From contig DVGE01000203.1 of assembly GCA_018712885.1 (NCBI GenBank), forward strand, positions 1-5,663: 5,663 nt of DNA, in the 5' to 3' direction. Under the pieces are notes generated by a model that made no database searches, was not told where the DNA came from, and worked only from the letters and a program-made list of their open reading frames with translations. Positions 1 to 5,663 of the stretch are shown piece after piece. A program made the translations under genes and the position numbers. Position 1 is the first letter of the stretch. Every line of letters starts with the position of its first letter. This stretch comes from Candidatus Pullichristensenella stercoripullorum. Its GTDB lineage: Bacteria; Bacillota; Clostridia; Christensenellales; Aristaeellaceae.

Positions 1-5
1 GGAAT

Positions 6-1598
6 TTACTTGTCGAGCCAGACGCGATGGTAGGTGGTCACGTCCAGAGCGCTCGGGCAGTAGTTCTTGACGTAGGGCTGGCAGACATCCACATAGATGT
101 TGTGGTCGAGGTAGGCGTAGGGCAGGTCCTCAAGCACCATATCGTCGATCTGGTGGTAGAGTTCGGCGCGTTCCTCGTCGCTGGTGGAGGCGCGGGCCTG
201 GTCGATGAGGGCGTCCACTTCGGGGTTGCTGTAACGGGCGAAGTTGCCGCCGGCGCCGATATTGCTGGAGTGGAAGGTCGTATAGATCATGGCGTCAGAG
301 TCGGGATAGGTTGCCACCACGTTGCCCCAGGCGATCTTGAACTGACCGTTGTTGCGGGCCTCGTTGTAGGCGGAGTTGTCCATGGCGGCGATCTCGATAT
401 TGATGCCGATCTCCTTGAGGTTCTGCTGATAGATCTCAAGGATCTTGATGTTGTTGTTCCACGCCGGGGTGATCACCTCGAACACTTCGTCGATGCCGTC
501 GGGATAGCCGGCCTCGGCCATCTTCTCCTTGGCAAGCTCGATGTTGCGCGGAGACTCGGTGCATTCCTCACCGCCGCCGAGCATACCGGGCAGCAGCAGG
601 CGGTCGGCATAGGAGGCGCGGTACTGCAAAAGCTCCAGCACAGCCTGGGTGTCCATCGCGTAGTACACAGCCTCGCGCAGCGCCTTGTTGGAGGCGAACG
701 GCTCCTGCTCCATGTTGAAGATCAGGAAGGCGGTGTGCAGCGTGTAGGCATAGCCGATGCTGTCGGCATAGGTGGGATCGTTCATGATGCGGTCATAGTG
801 CGCGGGGGTGATCCAGGCGATGTCCAGCGTGCCGGCGTCGAACTCCACGATGCGGGTGTTCTCGTCGTTGATCACGCGGAATTTCACGGCGTCCAGATAC
901 GGACGGCCTCCCCAGTAGTCCTCAAAGGCGTTGATGGTCAGATCCTGGTTGAAGTTCCACTCGCCGAGGGTGAACGGGCCAGCGGAAACGACGTTGAGGC
1001 CGAAATCCTCGCCGTACTCTTCCACGGCTTCCTGCGGTACGACCGCCAGGCTCGCGGAGGCCAGCATGGACACGAAGGGCGCGAAGGGCTCGGAGAGCGT
1101 CAGCTCCAGCGTGTAGTCATCCACGACCTTGATGCCGGTGATCTCGTCGGCCTCGCCGTTCTGAAACGCCTCGAAACCTTCCAGCTTGTTGAGCATCCAG
1201 GCTGCAGCGGAAGCGGTCTCCGGGTCGGCGATGCGCTCGAAGGAATACTTGAAGTCCTGCGCCACGACTTCGCGGCCGTTGTGGAACTTCGCGCCTTCGC
1301 GGAGAATGAAGGTCCAGGTCAGGCCGTCGTCAGAAACGCTCCACTCCTTGGCGATGCCCTCCTCGATGCCGGTGCCTTCGGGATTGAGGCGGACCAGGCC
1401 TTCGAGGATGTTGGCTGCCACGATGGTCTGATCCCAGGCGGTCAGCGTTGCCGGGTCAAAGTTCATCGGGTCGGCCGAGACATAGGATACGAGCGTGCCG
1501 CCGTATTTCGGCTCTTCGCCCGCCTCCTCTGCGAGCGCCAGAGGCGCGCACAGCAAGGCCAGGGCCAGCAGCAGGGATACCAGGTTTCGGATGTGCAT
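6..1598 (-). CDS. Family-5 extracytoplasmic solute-binding protein (OppA/DppA/NikA type)
   Basis: This is the ligand-binding subunit of an Opp/Dpp/Nik-type ABC importer and acts outside the cytoplasmic membrane. The 530-residue length is normal for the family. Residues 1-23 form a signal peptide: a short basic start, a Leu/Ala-rich core, and a probable cut after ALA (residue 23). Cys17 lies in LALLC, which is a poor lipobox, so lipid anchoring is doubtful. Family landmarks follow in order: the LTWTFILREGAKFHNG segment (about 93-108), AGPFTLGEW (206-214), a YWGGRPYLDAV segment (228-238), and PFASNKALREAVYYAMD (300-316). Where DppA-like proteins often have DPD, this one has YPDSD (431-435). The mature protein has cysteines at 346, 506 and 514. 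The ATG has AAGGAGG at 1613-1607, 8 nt upstream. It follows the two transporter ATPases after a 59-bp gap, which suggests it serves the same importer. The ligand is unknown: peptide, nickel chelate and other small molecules are all possible. Confidence 0.93.
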   Translation of the reverse strand: MHIRNLVSLLLALALLCAPLALAEEAGEEPKYGGTLVSYVSADPMNFDPATLTAWDQTIVAANILEGLVRLNPEGTGIEEGIAKEWSVSDDGLTWTFILREGAKFHNGREVVAQDFKYSFERIADPETASAAAWMLNKLEGFEAFQNGEADEITGIKVVDDYTLELTLSEPFAPFVSMLASASLAVVPQEAVEEYGEDFGLNVVSAGPFTLGEWNFNQDLTINAFEDYWGGRPYLDAVKFRVINDENTRIVEFDAGTLDIAWITPAHYDRIMNDPTYADSIGYAYTLHTAFLIFNMEQEPFASNKALREAVYYAMDTQAVLELLQYRASYADRLLLPGMLGGGEECTESPRNIELAKEKMAEAGYPDGIDEVFEVITPAWNNNIKILEIYQQNLKEIGINIEIAAMDNSAYNEARNNGQFKIAWGNVVATYPDSDAMIYTTFHSSNIGAGGNFARYSNPEVDALIDQARASTSDEERAELYHQIDDMVLEDLPYAYLDHNIYVDVCQPYVKNYCPSALDVTTYHRVWLDK

Positions 1599-1621
1599 TT
1601 GTCTGTCCTCCTTATGGTGTT

Positions 1622-1657
1622 TATATAGGCGCGGCGTCTTTTCCGCCGGCGCTTATA
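1622..1657 (-). promoter_or_regulatory. Imperfect intergenic hairpin before the binding-protein gene
   Basis: The gap between the OppF-type stop and the binding-protein ribosome-binding site holds an inverted repeat. The arms are 1622-1636 (tatataggcgcggcg on the plus strand) and 1644-1657 (cgccggcgcttata), with a 7-nt loop at 1637-1643. The GC-rich core pairs GGCG and CGC blocks separated by single-base bulges, and the outer parts are TATA/TATA. No run of T follows in the direction of transcription, so a strong intrinsic terminator is unlikely. By analogy with other ABC-transporter operons, such a hairpin could stabilise the downstream mRNA or partly attenuate read-through, setting the binding protein at a different level from the ATPases. 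That role is inferred, not seen. Confidence 0.5.
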
Positions 1658-2629
1658 TCAGTCGTAGAGGTGGCACATTACCTGCGCGGCGCCTACGCGG
1701 CGCATTCCAGGCGCGACTGTGCGGCACTTGTCCGTGGCTTTGGGGCAGCGCGGATGGAAGGGGCAGCCCGAAGGCAGATGCACCGGGCTGGGCACGTCGC
1801 CGGAAAGCACGTGGGAAAATACGTCCTCCCCCTTGTCCACGTCGGGGATAGCGTCCAGCAGCGCCTGCGTGTAGGGGTGCAGCGGCTGGCGGAAAATGTC
1901 GTCCGTGTCGGCCAGTTCCACGATCCTGCCCAGATACATCACGCCCACGCGGTCGCTCATATAGCGCACCACGTTAAGGCCGTGGGCGACGAACAGGTAG
2001 GCATAGCCATACTGCCGCTGCAGGTCACGCAGCAGGTTGATGATCTGCGCCTGCACAGACACGTCCAGCGCCGAAACCGGCTCGTCGCAGACGATGAAGC
2101 GGGGCTCGACGATCAGCGCGCGGGCGATGCCGATGCGCTGGCGCTGGCCGCCGGAGAACTCGTGGGGATAGCGGCGGGCGTGGCCCGGCTCAAGGCCGAC
2201 GCGGGCGAGCATCTCCATCACCCGATCGTGGATCTCTTCCTTGCTCAGGCCGCCGTGGATGCGCAGCCCCTCGCCGACGATCTCTTCCACCGTCATGCGC
2301 GGATTCAGCGACTCAAAGGGATCCTGGAAGACGACCTGCATCTGGCGGTGCAGATCGCGCCGCTGTGCGCCCCTCGCCTTATGCACGTCCTTGCCGTCGA
2401 ACGTGACGCTGCCGGAGGTCGGCGCGTCCAGACCCAGCACCACGCTGCCCAGCGTGGACTTGCCGCAGCCCGACTCGCCCACCAGACCGAACGTCTCGCC
2501 TTCGCGGATATCGAATGAAACGCCGTTTACGGCCTTGACGCTGTCCACTTGGCGGAGCAGCACGCCGCCGCGGATGGGAAAGTGCTTGACCACGTTGTCA
2601 AGCCGCACCAGTACGTCGCCCTTAGCCAT
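1658..2629 (-). CDS. oppF: OppF/DppF-type ABC importer ATPase
   Basis: This is a cytoplasmic ATP-hydrolysing subunit of an oligopeptide/dipeptide/nickel-family importer, expected to pair with the OppD-type subunit just upstream. The 323 residues contain Walker A GESGCGKS (51-58), Q-loop Gln102 in VVFQDPFESLNP, signature FSGGQRQR (158-165), Walker B FIVCDEP (178-184, catalytic Glu183) and the switch His216. The C-terminal oligopeptide-transporter domain starts at HPYTQALLDAIP (251-262) and carries cysteines 289, 295, 302 and 319. In related DppD/DppF proteins such cysteines can hold a [4Fe-4S] cluster. One oddity is that the H-loop reads AHGLNV rather than the usual SHDL, so the Asp after the switch His is Gly. 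The start overlaps the end of the upstream ATPase gene by 8 bp and has AAAAGGAGG at 2647-2639, 9 nt upstream. The family is certain. The choice between Opp, Dpp and other substrate classes is not. Confidence 0.95.
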   Translation of the reverse strand: MAKGDVLVRLDNVVKHFPIRGGVLLRQVDSVKAVNGVSFDIREGETFGLVGESGCGKSTLGSVVLGLDAPTSGSVTFDGKDVHKARGAQRRDLHRQMQVVFQDPFESLNPRMTVEEIVGEGLRIHGGLSKEEIHDRVMEMLARVGLEPGHARRYPHEFSGGQRQRIGIARALIVEPRFIVCDEPVSALDVSVQAQIINLLRDLQRQYGYAYLFVAHGLNVVRYMSDRVGVMYLGRIVELADTDDIFRQPLHPYTQALLDAIPDVDKGEDVFSHVLSGDVPSPVHLPSGCPFHPRCPKATDKCRTVAPGMRRVGAAQVMCHLYD

Positions 2630-3617
2630 TGACGTTTTCCTCCTTTTCCCTCAGGAAGCAGCGAACGCTGTGTCCGGGCTCCACCGCGCGCATTTCCGGC
2701 ATCGCCTGTCCACATTCCGGGCGGGCGAAGTGGCAGCGCGGGGCGAAGCGGCAGCCCGCGGGCATGTCGCCGAGGTCGGGGATATTGCCGGGGATGACGT
2801 TGAGCGCCTTGTCCCGCGGCTGGGTCATGCGGGGGATGGAAGCGATCAACCCCTGCGTGTAGGGATGCAGTGGATGGGCGATGACCTGCGCGGTCGGGCC
2901 CTCCTCCACGACCTTGCCGGCGTACATCACCACTACGCGCTCGGCGAAGTTGGCGACCACGCCCAGATCGTGGCTGACCAGTATGATGGACATATCCAGC
3001 TTGTCGCGCAGCTGCCGCAGGAGCTGGAGGATCTGCGCCTGTATGGTCACGTCCAGCGCCGTGGTCGGCTCGTCCGCAATGAGCAGCTTCGGCTCGCAGC
3101 TCAGGGCCATGGCGATCATCACGCGCTGCTTCATGCCGCCGGAGATCTCAAAGGGATAGCTCTTCAAGCGTTTTTCCGGTTCCGGGATGCCCACCAGGTG
3201 CAAAAGCTCTACGCAGCGCGCGTGCCGCTGCGCGGCGGAAAGGCTCGTGTGCGCCTTGAGCGTTTCATCGAGCTGTTTGCCGATGGTCAATACCGGGTCA
3301 AGCGAGGTCATCGGCTCCTGAAAGACGATGCCTATGTCCCGGCCGCGAATTTGTCGCAGCTCGCGTTCGCTGATGCCAAGCAGCTCGCGGCCCTCAAAGC
3401 GGATACTGCCTTCTGATTTGAAAGCCTTGCGCGCGGCCACCAGCTGGATGATGGACAGGCAGGTGACCGTCTTGCCGGAGCCGGACTCCCCCACCACCGC
3501 CACGATCTCGTGACGGCCGACGTCGAGATTCACATCCTCCACCGCCGGCAGAAGGCCGCCGTCGGTGTAAAAGGAGGTGGTCAAAGAGCGGATCTGCAAC
3601 AGGGGGGCTTCAGGCAT
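2622..3617 (-). CDS. oppD: OppD/DppD-type ABC importer ATPase
   Basis: This is the second ATPase subunit of the Opp/Dpp/Nik-family importer. It has 331 residues from the ATG at 3617. The open frame runs further upstream to 3824, but that part lies inside the NifH-like gene, is rich in Arg and Ser, and looks non-coding. The chosen start has AAAGGTG at 3632-3626, 8 nt away, and the ABC fold begins almost at once (LLQIRSL). Motifs are Walker A GESGSGKT (43-50), Q-loop Gln100 in IVFQEPMTSLDP, signature ISGGMKQR (158-165), Walker B LLIADEP (178-184, Glu183), and switch His216 in SHDLGV. The C-terminal domain has HPYTQGLIASIP (251-262) and cysteines 289, 295, 302 and 320, a pattern known to bind [4Fe-4S] in some DppD proteins. 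It overlaps the NifH-like gene by 8 bp and the OppF-type gene by 8 bp, so translation of all three is probably coupled. Confidence 0.95.
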   Translation of the reverse strand: MPEAPLLQIRSLTTSFYTDGGLLPAVEDVNLDVGRHEIVAVVGESGSGKTVTCLSIIQLVAARKAFKSEGSIRFEGRELLGISERELRQIRGRDIGIVFQEPMTSLDPVLTIGKQLDETLKAHTSLSAAQRHARCVELLHLVGIPEPEKRLKSYPFEISGGMKQRVMIAMALSCEPKLLIADEPTTALDVTIQAQILQLLRQLRDKLDMSIILVSHDLGVVANFAERVVVMYAGKVVEEGPTAQVIAHPLHPYTQGLIASIPRMTQPRDKALNVIPGNIPDLGDMPAGCRFAPRCHFARPECGQAMPEMRAVEPGHSVRCFLREKEENVNG

Positions 3618-4428
3618 TCGGATCACACCTTTCCAATGCTTCGATCGCCGCGTAGAGCGCTTCGGGGTCCATGGCCTGCGGGTGGGCAGGCTCCTCGAGT
3701 TTGAGCAGACGGTCGGCCAGCGCCGCGAGCGCGCGCTGCTCCGCCTCCGCGCCGTCGGCTTCGCAAACCGCGCGGCGGCGCAGTTCCTCGCGCTTGATGC
3801 GCTGTGAACAGGGAATTTTGCCAAGGATGGGCGTGCGCGTCAGGCGGGAAAACTCCTCGACGAGCGCTTCCTCGCCCTCGAAGCCGCGGCTGTTGAAAAT
3901 CAGCCCACCCACGCGGCCTCCCACCGCCGCCATGCCGCTCAGTATGTTGTTGGCTGCGAGGAGCGACGCCTGCTCGCCGGAAGTGACCACGCAGATCATG
4001 TCCGTGAATCCGCGCGTCACAGGCGTGGCAAAGCCGCCGCAGACCACGTCGCCAAGCACGTCGTAGAGGATCACATCGGCCCGTTCCAAGGCCCCGCTTT
4101 TTTTCAGCCACTCCAGGGCGATGAGTATGCCCCGCCCCGCGCAGCCCACGCCCGGGCGCGGCCCGCCCGATTCGCACACCAGCAGGTTTTCCCGCGCCGG
4201 AAAGAGCACTTCCTCCGGCGCCGCCGCTCCGCTTTTCAGAGCCTCGTATTTTTCCATCAGCGCCGGCAGGGAACGGTCGGAAAGCAGGCGCGCCGTGTCC
4301 TTCTTTGGGTCGCAGCCCACAAGCAGCGTGCGCAGCCCGCGCCGGGCCAGCAGCAGCGCCAGATTGACGGAGATGGTGGTCTTGCCGATGCCGCCCTTGC
4401 CGTAGATGGCGATCCGCTTGCCGCTCAT
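3610..4428 (-). CDS. NifH-like ATP-dependent iron protein of a nitrogenase-like reductase
   Basis: This is predicted to be a cytoplasmic homodimeric electron donor that uses ATP to pass single electrons from a [4Fe-4S] cluster to the component-1 protein encoded just upstream. In its 272 residues it shows the P-loop GKGGIGKTT (10-18), GCDPKKDTARLL (38-49), ESGGPRPGVGCAGRGI (86-101) with cluster ligand Cys96 and docking-type Arg99, the switch II block YDVLGDVVCGGFATP (122-136) with second ligand Cys130, and AANNI and FNSR blocks (158-162, 178-181). The length is slightly shorter than NifH and close to BchL or CfbC. Two places differ from true NifH: Arg91 replaces the usual Glu in PEPGVGC, and IPCSQR (205-210) replaces the VPRDN segment. 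The start overlaps the upstream stop as ATGA and has AAAGGAGG at 4443-4436, 7 nt away. Superfamily membership is certain, but the enzyme it serves is uncharacterised. BchL and CfbC are the main known alternatives, and neither fits the context. Confidence 0.93.
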   Translation of the reverse strand: MSGKRIAIYGKGGIGKTTISVNLALLLARRGLRTLLVGCDPKKDTARLLSDRSLPALMEKYEALKSGAAAPEEVLFPARENLLVCESGGPRPGVGCAGRGILIALEWLKKSGALERADVILYDVLGDVVCGGFATPVTRGFTDMICVVTSGEQASLLAANNILSGMAAVGGRVGGLIFNSRGFEGEEALVEEFSRLTRTPILGKIPCSQRIKREELRRRAVCEADGAEAEQRALAALADRLLKLEEPAHPQAMDPEALYAAIEALERCDPNA

Positions 4429-5591
4429 GCGCAGGCCTCCTTTGCAAGGCGGCGCGCCAACGCCAGCGCCGCTTCGTAACCGAGCAGCGCCACGGGCTCC
4501 ACGACCCGCCAGACGGGTTGATAGAAGGGCACATAGTTCCAGGCCTCGTCCAGCTGCACGTTGGAGGAGCCAAACACCGTCCGCGCGCCGAAAGCGCGGA
4601 AGCGTTCCACCAGCTCAAAGCGCCCGGTGTCCTCGTAAAATTCGTCGCACACCGCCTCGGCCGGTATGTCCGCGCGGCGGTCGACGCTCATGCACACATG
4701 CGCGCCCAATTCGTTTTTGAGGAAGTCCGCCAGCGCGTAAGCGTACCAGCCGGCACCCTCCACGCCCACGCGCACGTCTGCGCGGCGGATGGCATCGGCG
4801 CAGAGCTCCATTTGGGCTGCAAAGGCATCGCGGGCGTTTTCTGCCCCGGGCTTGAGCATCAGGCCGGCGGTTCTGGCCAGATGGCAAAGGAAGCGCCAGC
4901 TGCCCGCCACGCCGATGGGCGCGGCAGACGCCAGCCCCGCACCGTCCCACAGCAGCCCCACGGGGAGTTTGCGCGCCTGGCGGTAGGCGTCGCCGCCCGT
5001 CAAAAGGTCGCAGCCCGCAAAGAGACCGCGCACCATGGGCACATCCGTCGCGGTCGCCAGCAGCTTTTCCAGCGCCGCGTAATTCACTTCAAACCCGTAG
5101 TCCGTCAGCGCCAGGCCGTCCAGCGCCAGCGCGTCCGCATTGCCGTCCTCAAGGGCGAAGGCTTCCCGGAACAGTTCGTATATGCGGGGAAAGGCGTCCA
5201 CTTCATCGCCGGCCAGGGCGCTGCCGTCAAAAAGCAGGGCACGCTTGCCGGTGCGCCGCTCGTATTCCGCCAGCGGCGCGGCGGCGTCCTCGCCGGTCAT
5301 GGCCGTGGCGCAGGTGAGGATGACGAGCGTCAATTCCGGGTGGTAGGCATCCCAGGCACGTTGGAGAGCGGTTTCGAGGCGCTCATTGGCGCCCATCACC
5401 ACCTGCGCCTGTTCGATGCATGTGGTGGGCAGAAGCGGCTCCACGCCAGCGTAGAGCATGGCCAGCCGGTGCCCGGAAGAGCAGCACACTGGCCCGTGGA
5501 TCATCGGTAGCAGCCCCGGCATGCCGGCTACGCATTTCAGCGCCCCGAGAATGCCACAGCCATTCATCGGCTCCAATCGGTCTAGTTGCAT
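4425..5591 (-). CDS. Nitrogenase component-1-like protein (NifK/NifE/CfbD type)
   Basis: This is predicted to be the catalytic or P-cluster-type partner of the NifH-like protein, receiving electrons and reducing an unknown substrate. At 388 residues it is much shorter than NifD or NifK and nearer to CfbD or BchN. Cys12 (NGCGILGALKC), Cys37 (IHGPVCC) and Cys94 (ILTCATAMTGED) line up with the three P-cluster cysteines of NifK, and the segment between them (about 58-94) follows the NifK pattern. Later landmarks are PIGVAGSWRFLCHLARTAG (225-243), comparable to the NifK/NifE segment P-IG-x-TD-x-FL, and GSSNVQLDEAW (341-351) and GYEAALALA (371-379) of the C-terminal domain. I see no candidate for the NifD FeMo-cofactor Cys/His pair, though this needs alignment. 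An extra Cys36 sits beside Cys37. The gene overlaps the preceding one by 10 bp and the NifH-like gene by 4 bp. It may act as a homodimer, like CfbD, or with a partner encoded upstream. Confidence 0.9.
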   Translation of the reverse strand: MQLDRLEPMNGCGILGALKCVAGMPGLLPMIHGPVCCSSGHRLAMLYAGVEPLLPTTCIEQAQVVMGANERLETALQRAWDAYHPELTLVILTCATAMTGEDAAAPLAEYERRTGKRALLFDGSALAGDEVDAFPRIYELFREAFALEDGNADALALDGLALTDYGFEVNYAALEKLLATATDVPMVRGLFAGCDLLTGGDAYRQARKLPVGLLWDGAGLASAAPIGVAGSWRFLCHLARTAGLMLKPGAENARDAFAAQMELCADAIRRADVRVGVEGAGWYAYALADFLKNELGAHVCMSVDRRADIPAEAVCDEFYEDTGRFELVERFRAFGARTVFGSSNVQLDEAWNYVPFYQPVWRVVEPVALLGYEAALALARRLAKEACA

Positions 5592-5663
5592 ATATATCCC
5601 TCGATCTCGTTGGCGGTAAAGCAGTTTTCCACAAAGGAGTGGCCGTCCATGGCCATGAGCATC
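5582..5663 (-). CDS. C-terminal end of an upstream gene, cut by the window edge
   Basis: Only the last 26 codons and a TAG stop are visible, ending in FVENCFTANEIEGYICN. The frame is judged coding because nearly all third codon positions are G or C until the final codons, where it runs into the ribosome-binding site and start of the next gene. The same stretch in the next gene's frame lacks this bias. The stop lies 10 bp inside the component-1 gene, so the two are probably translated together. The product cannot be identified from this length. The pattern AMD followed by N-C-F faintly resembles the C-terminal DMD...NPCW region of NifD-type proteins, so a second component-1 subunit is possible, but this is weak. 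Confidence 0.65.
   Translation of the reverse strand, partial: MLMAMDGHSFVENCFTANEIEGYICN
5598..5602 (-). promoter_or_regulatory. Ribosome-binding site fixing the component-1 start
   Basis: GAGGG lies 6 nt before the ATG at 5591. This matters because the reading frame stays open upstream to the window edge, so a longer protein is formally possible. No ATG, GTG or TTG occurs in that frame between 5592 and the edge, and its codons there end mostly in A or T, unlike the GC-ending codons of the real genes. Both points support the start at 5591. Confidence 0.65.

Noticed and set aside
27..1628. Plus-strand open frame of 533 codons covering the whole binding-protein gene
   Set aside because: It is the antisense shadow of a clear family-5 binding protein. 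Its translation is rich in Val, Gly, His and Asp with no domain pattern, as expected opposite GC-rich coding sequence.
1622..1657. Intrinsic terminator between the ATPases and the binding protein
   Set aside because: The hairpin is not followed by a T-run in the direction of transcription, and the downstream gene appears to belong to the same cassette.
1448..3416. Two long plus-strand frames (1448-2518 and 2241-3416) opposite the transporter ATPases
   Set aside because: They overlap each other and lie antisense to two intact ATPases. The His, Ala and Arg-rich translations look like shadows.
3618..3824. N-terminal extension of the OppD-type protein from an ATG at 3824
   Set aside because: The extra 69 residues are Arg/Ser-rich, lie within the NifH-like gene, and precede a better start with a ribosome-binding site at 3617.
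3623..4618. Minus-strand frame of 331 codons overlapping the NifH-like and component-1 genes
   Set aside because: It runs across two real genes in another frame and is rich in Arg, Gly and Ala without domain features.
4518..5510. Plus-strand open frame of 330 codons opposite the component-1 gene
   Set aside because: It has no recognisable motifs, and the minus strand carries a conserved nitrogenase-like protein with proper start and ribosome-binding site.
4425..5591. True molybdenum nitrogenase (nitrogen fixation)
   Set aside because: The component-1 protein is far too short, no cofactor-assembly genes are present, and the FeMo-cofactor ligands of NifD are not apparent.

Overview
All recognisable genes lie on the minus strand and read from high to low coordinates as one tightly packed cassette. 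In order of transcription they are: the end of a gene cut by the window edge (5663-5582); a compact nitrogenase component-1 protein of the NifK/NifE/CfbD type (5591-4425); a NifH-type iron protein (4428-3610); an OppD/DppD-type transporter ATPase (3617-2622); an OppF/DppF-type transporter ATPase (2629-1658); and a family-5 extracytoplasmic solute-binding protein (1598-6). The first four junctions overlap by 10, 4, 8 and 8 bp. Only the last junction has a gap, of 59 bp, and it holds an imperfect hairpin. Every start has a Shine-Dalgarno sequence.

The cassette joins two things not normally thought of together. One is an ATP-driven, oxygen-sensitive, nitrogenase-like reductase. The other is a peptide/nickel-family ABC importer. 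The NifH-like protein keeps the P-loop and both [4Fe-4S] cysteines. The component-1 protein keeps three cysteines where NifK holds its P-cluster. There are no nif cofactor-assembly genes in the window, and the component-1 protein is much shorter than NifD or NifK, so nitrogen fixation is unlikely. The simplest reading is that the importer brings in a small molecule, for example a peptide-like compound, an organosulfur compound, a metal chelate or a tetrapyrrole, which the reductase then reduces. The substrate cannot be read from the sequence. No membrane permease is in the window, so the transporter must be completed by genes beyond one of its edges.

The organism is probably an anaerobic bacterium with a GC-rich genome. 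Strong AAGGAGG-type ribosome-binding sites and compact operons would fit a high-GC Clostridia-type Firmicute. The binding protein has a signal peptide without a good lipobox, which is less typical of Firmicutes, so a diderm or an unusual clostridial lineage is also possible. This placement is inference only. No RNA genes, mobile elements, CRISPR arrays or clear promoters were seen, and no stretch over 300 bases lacks a gene.
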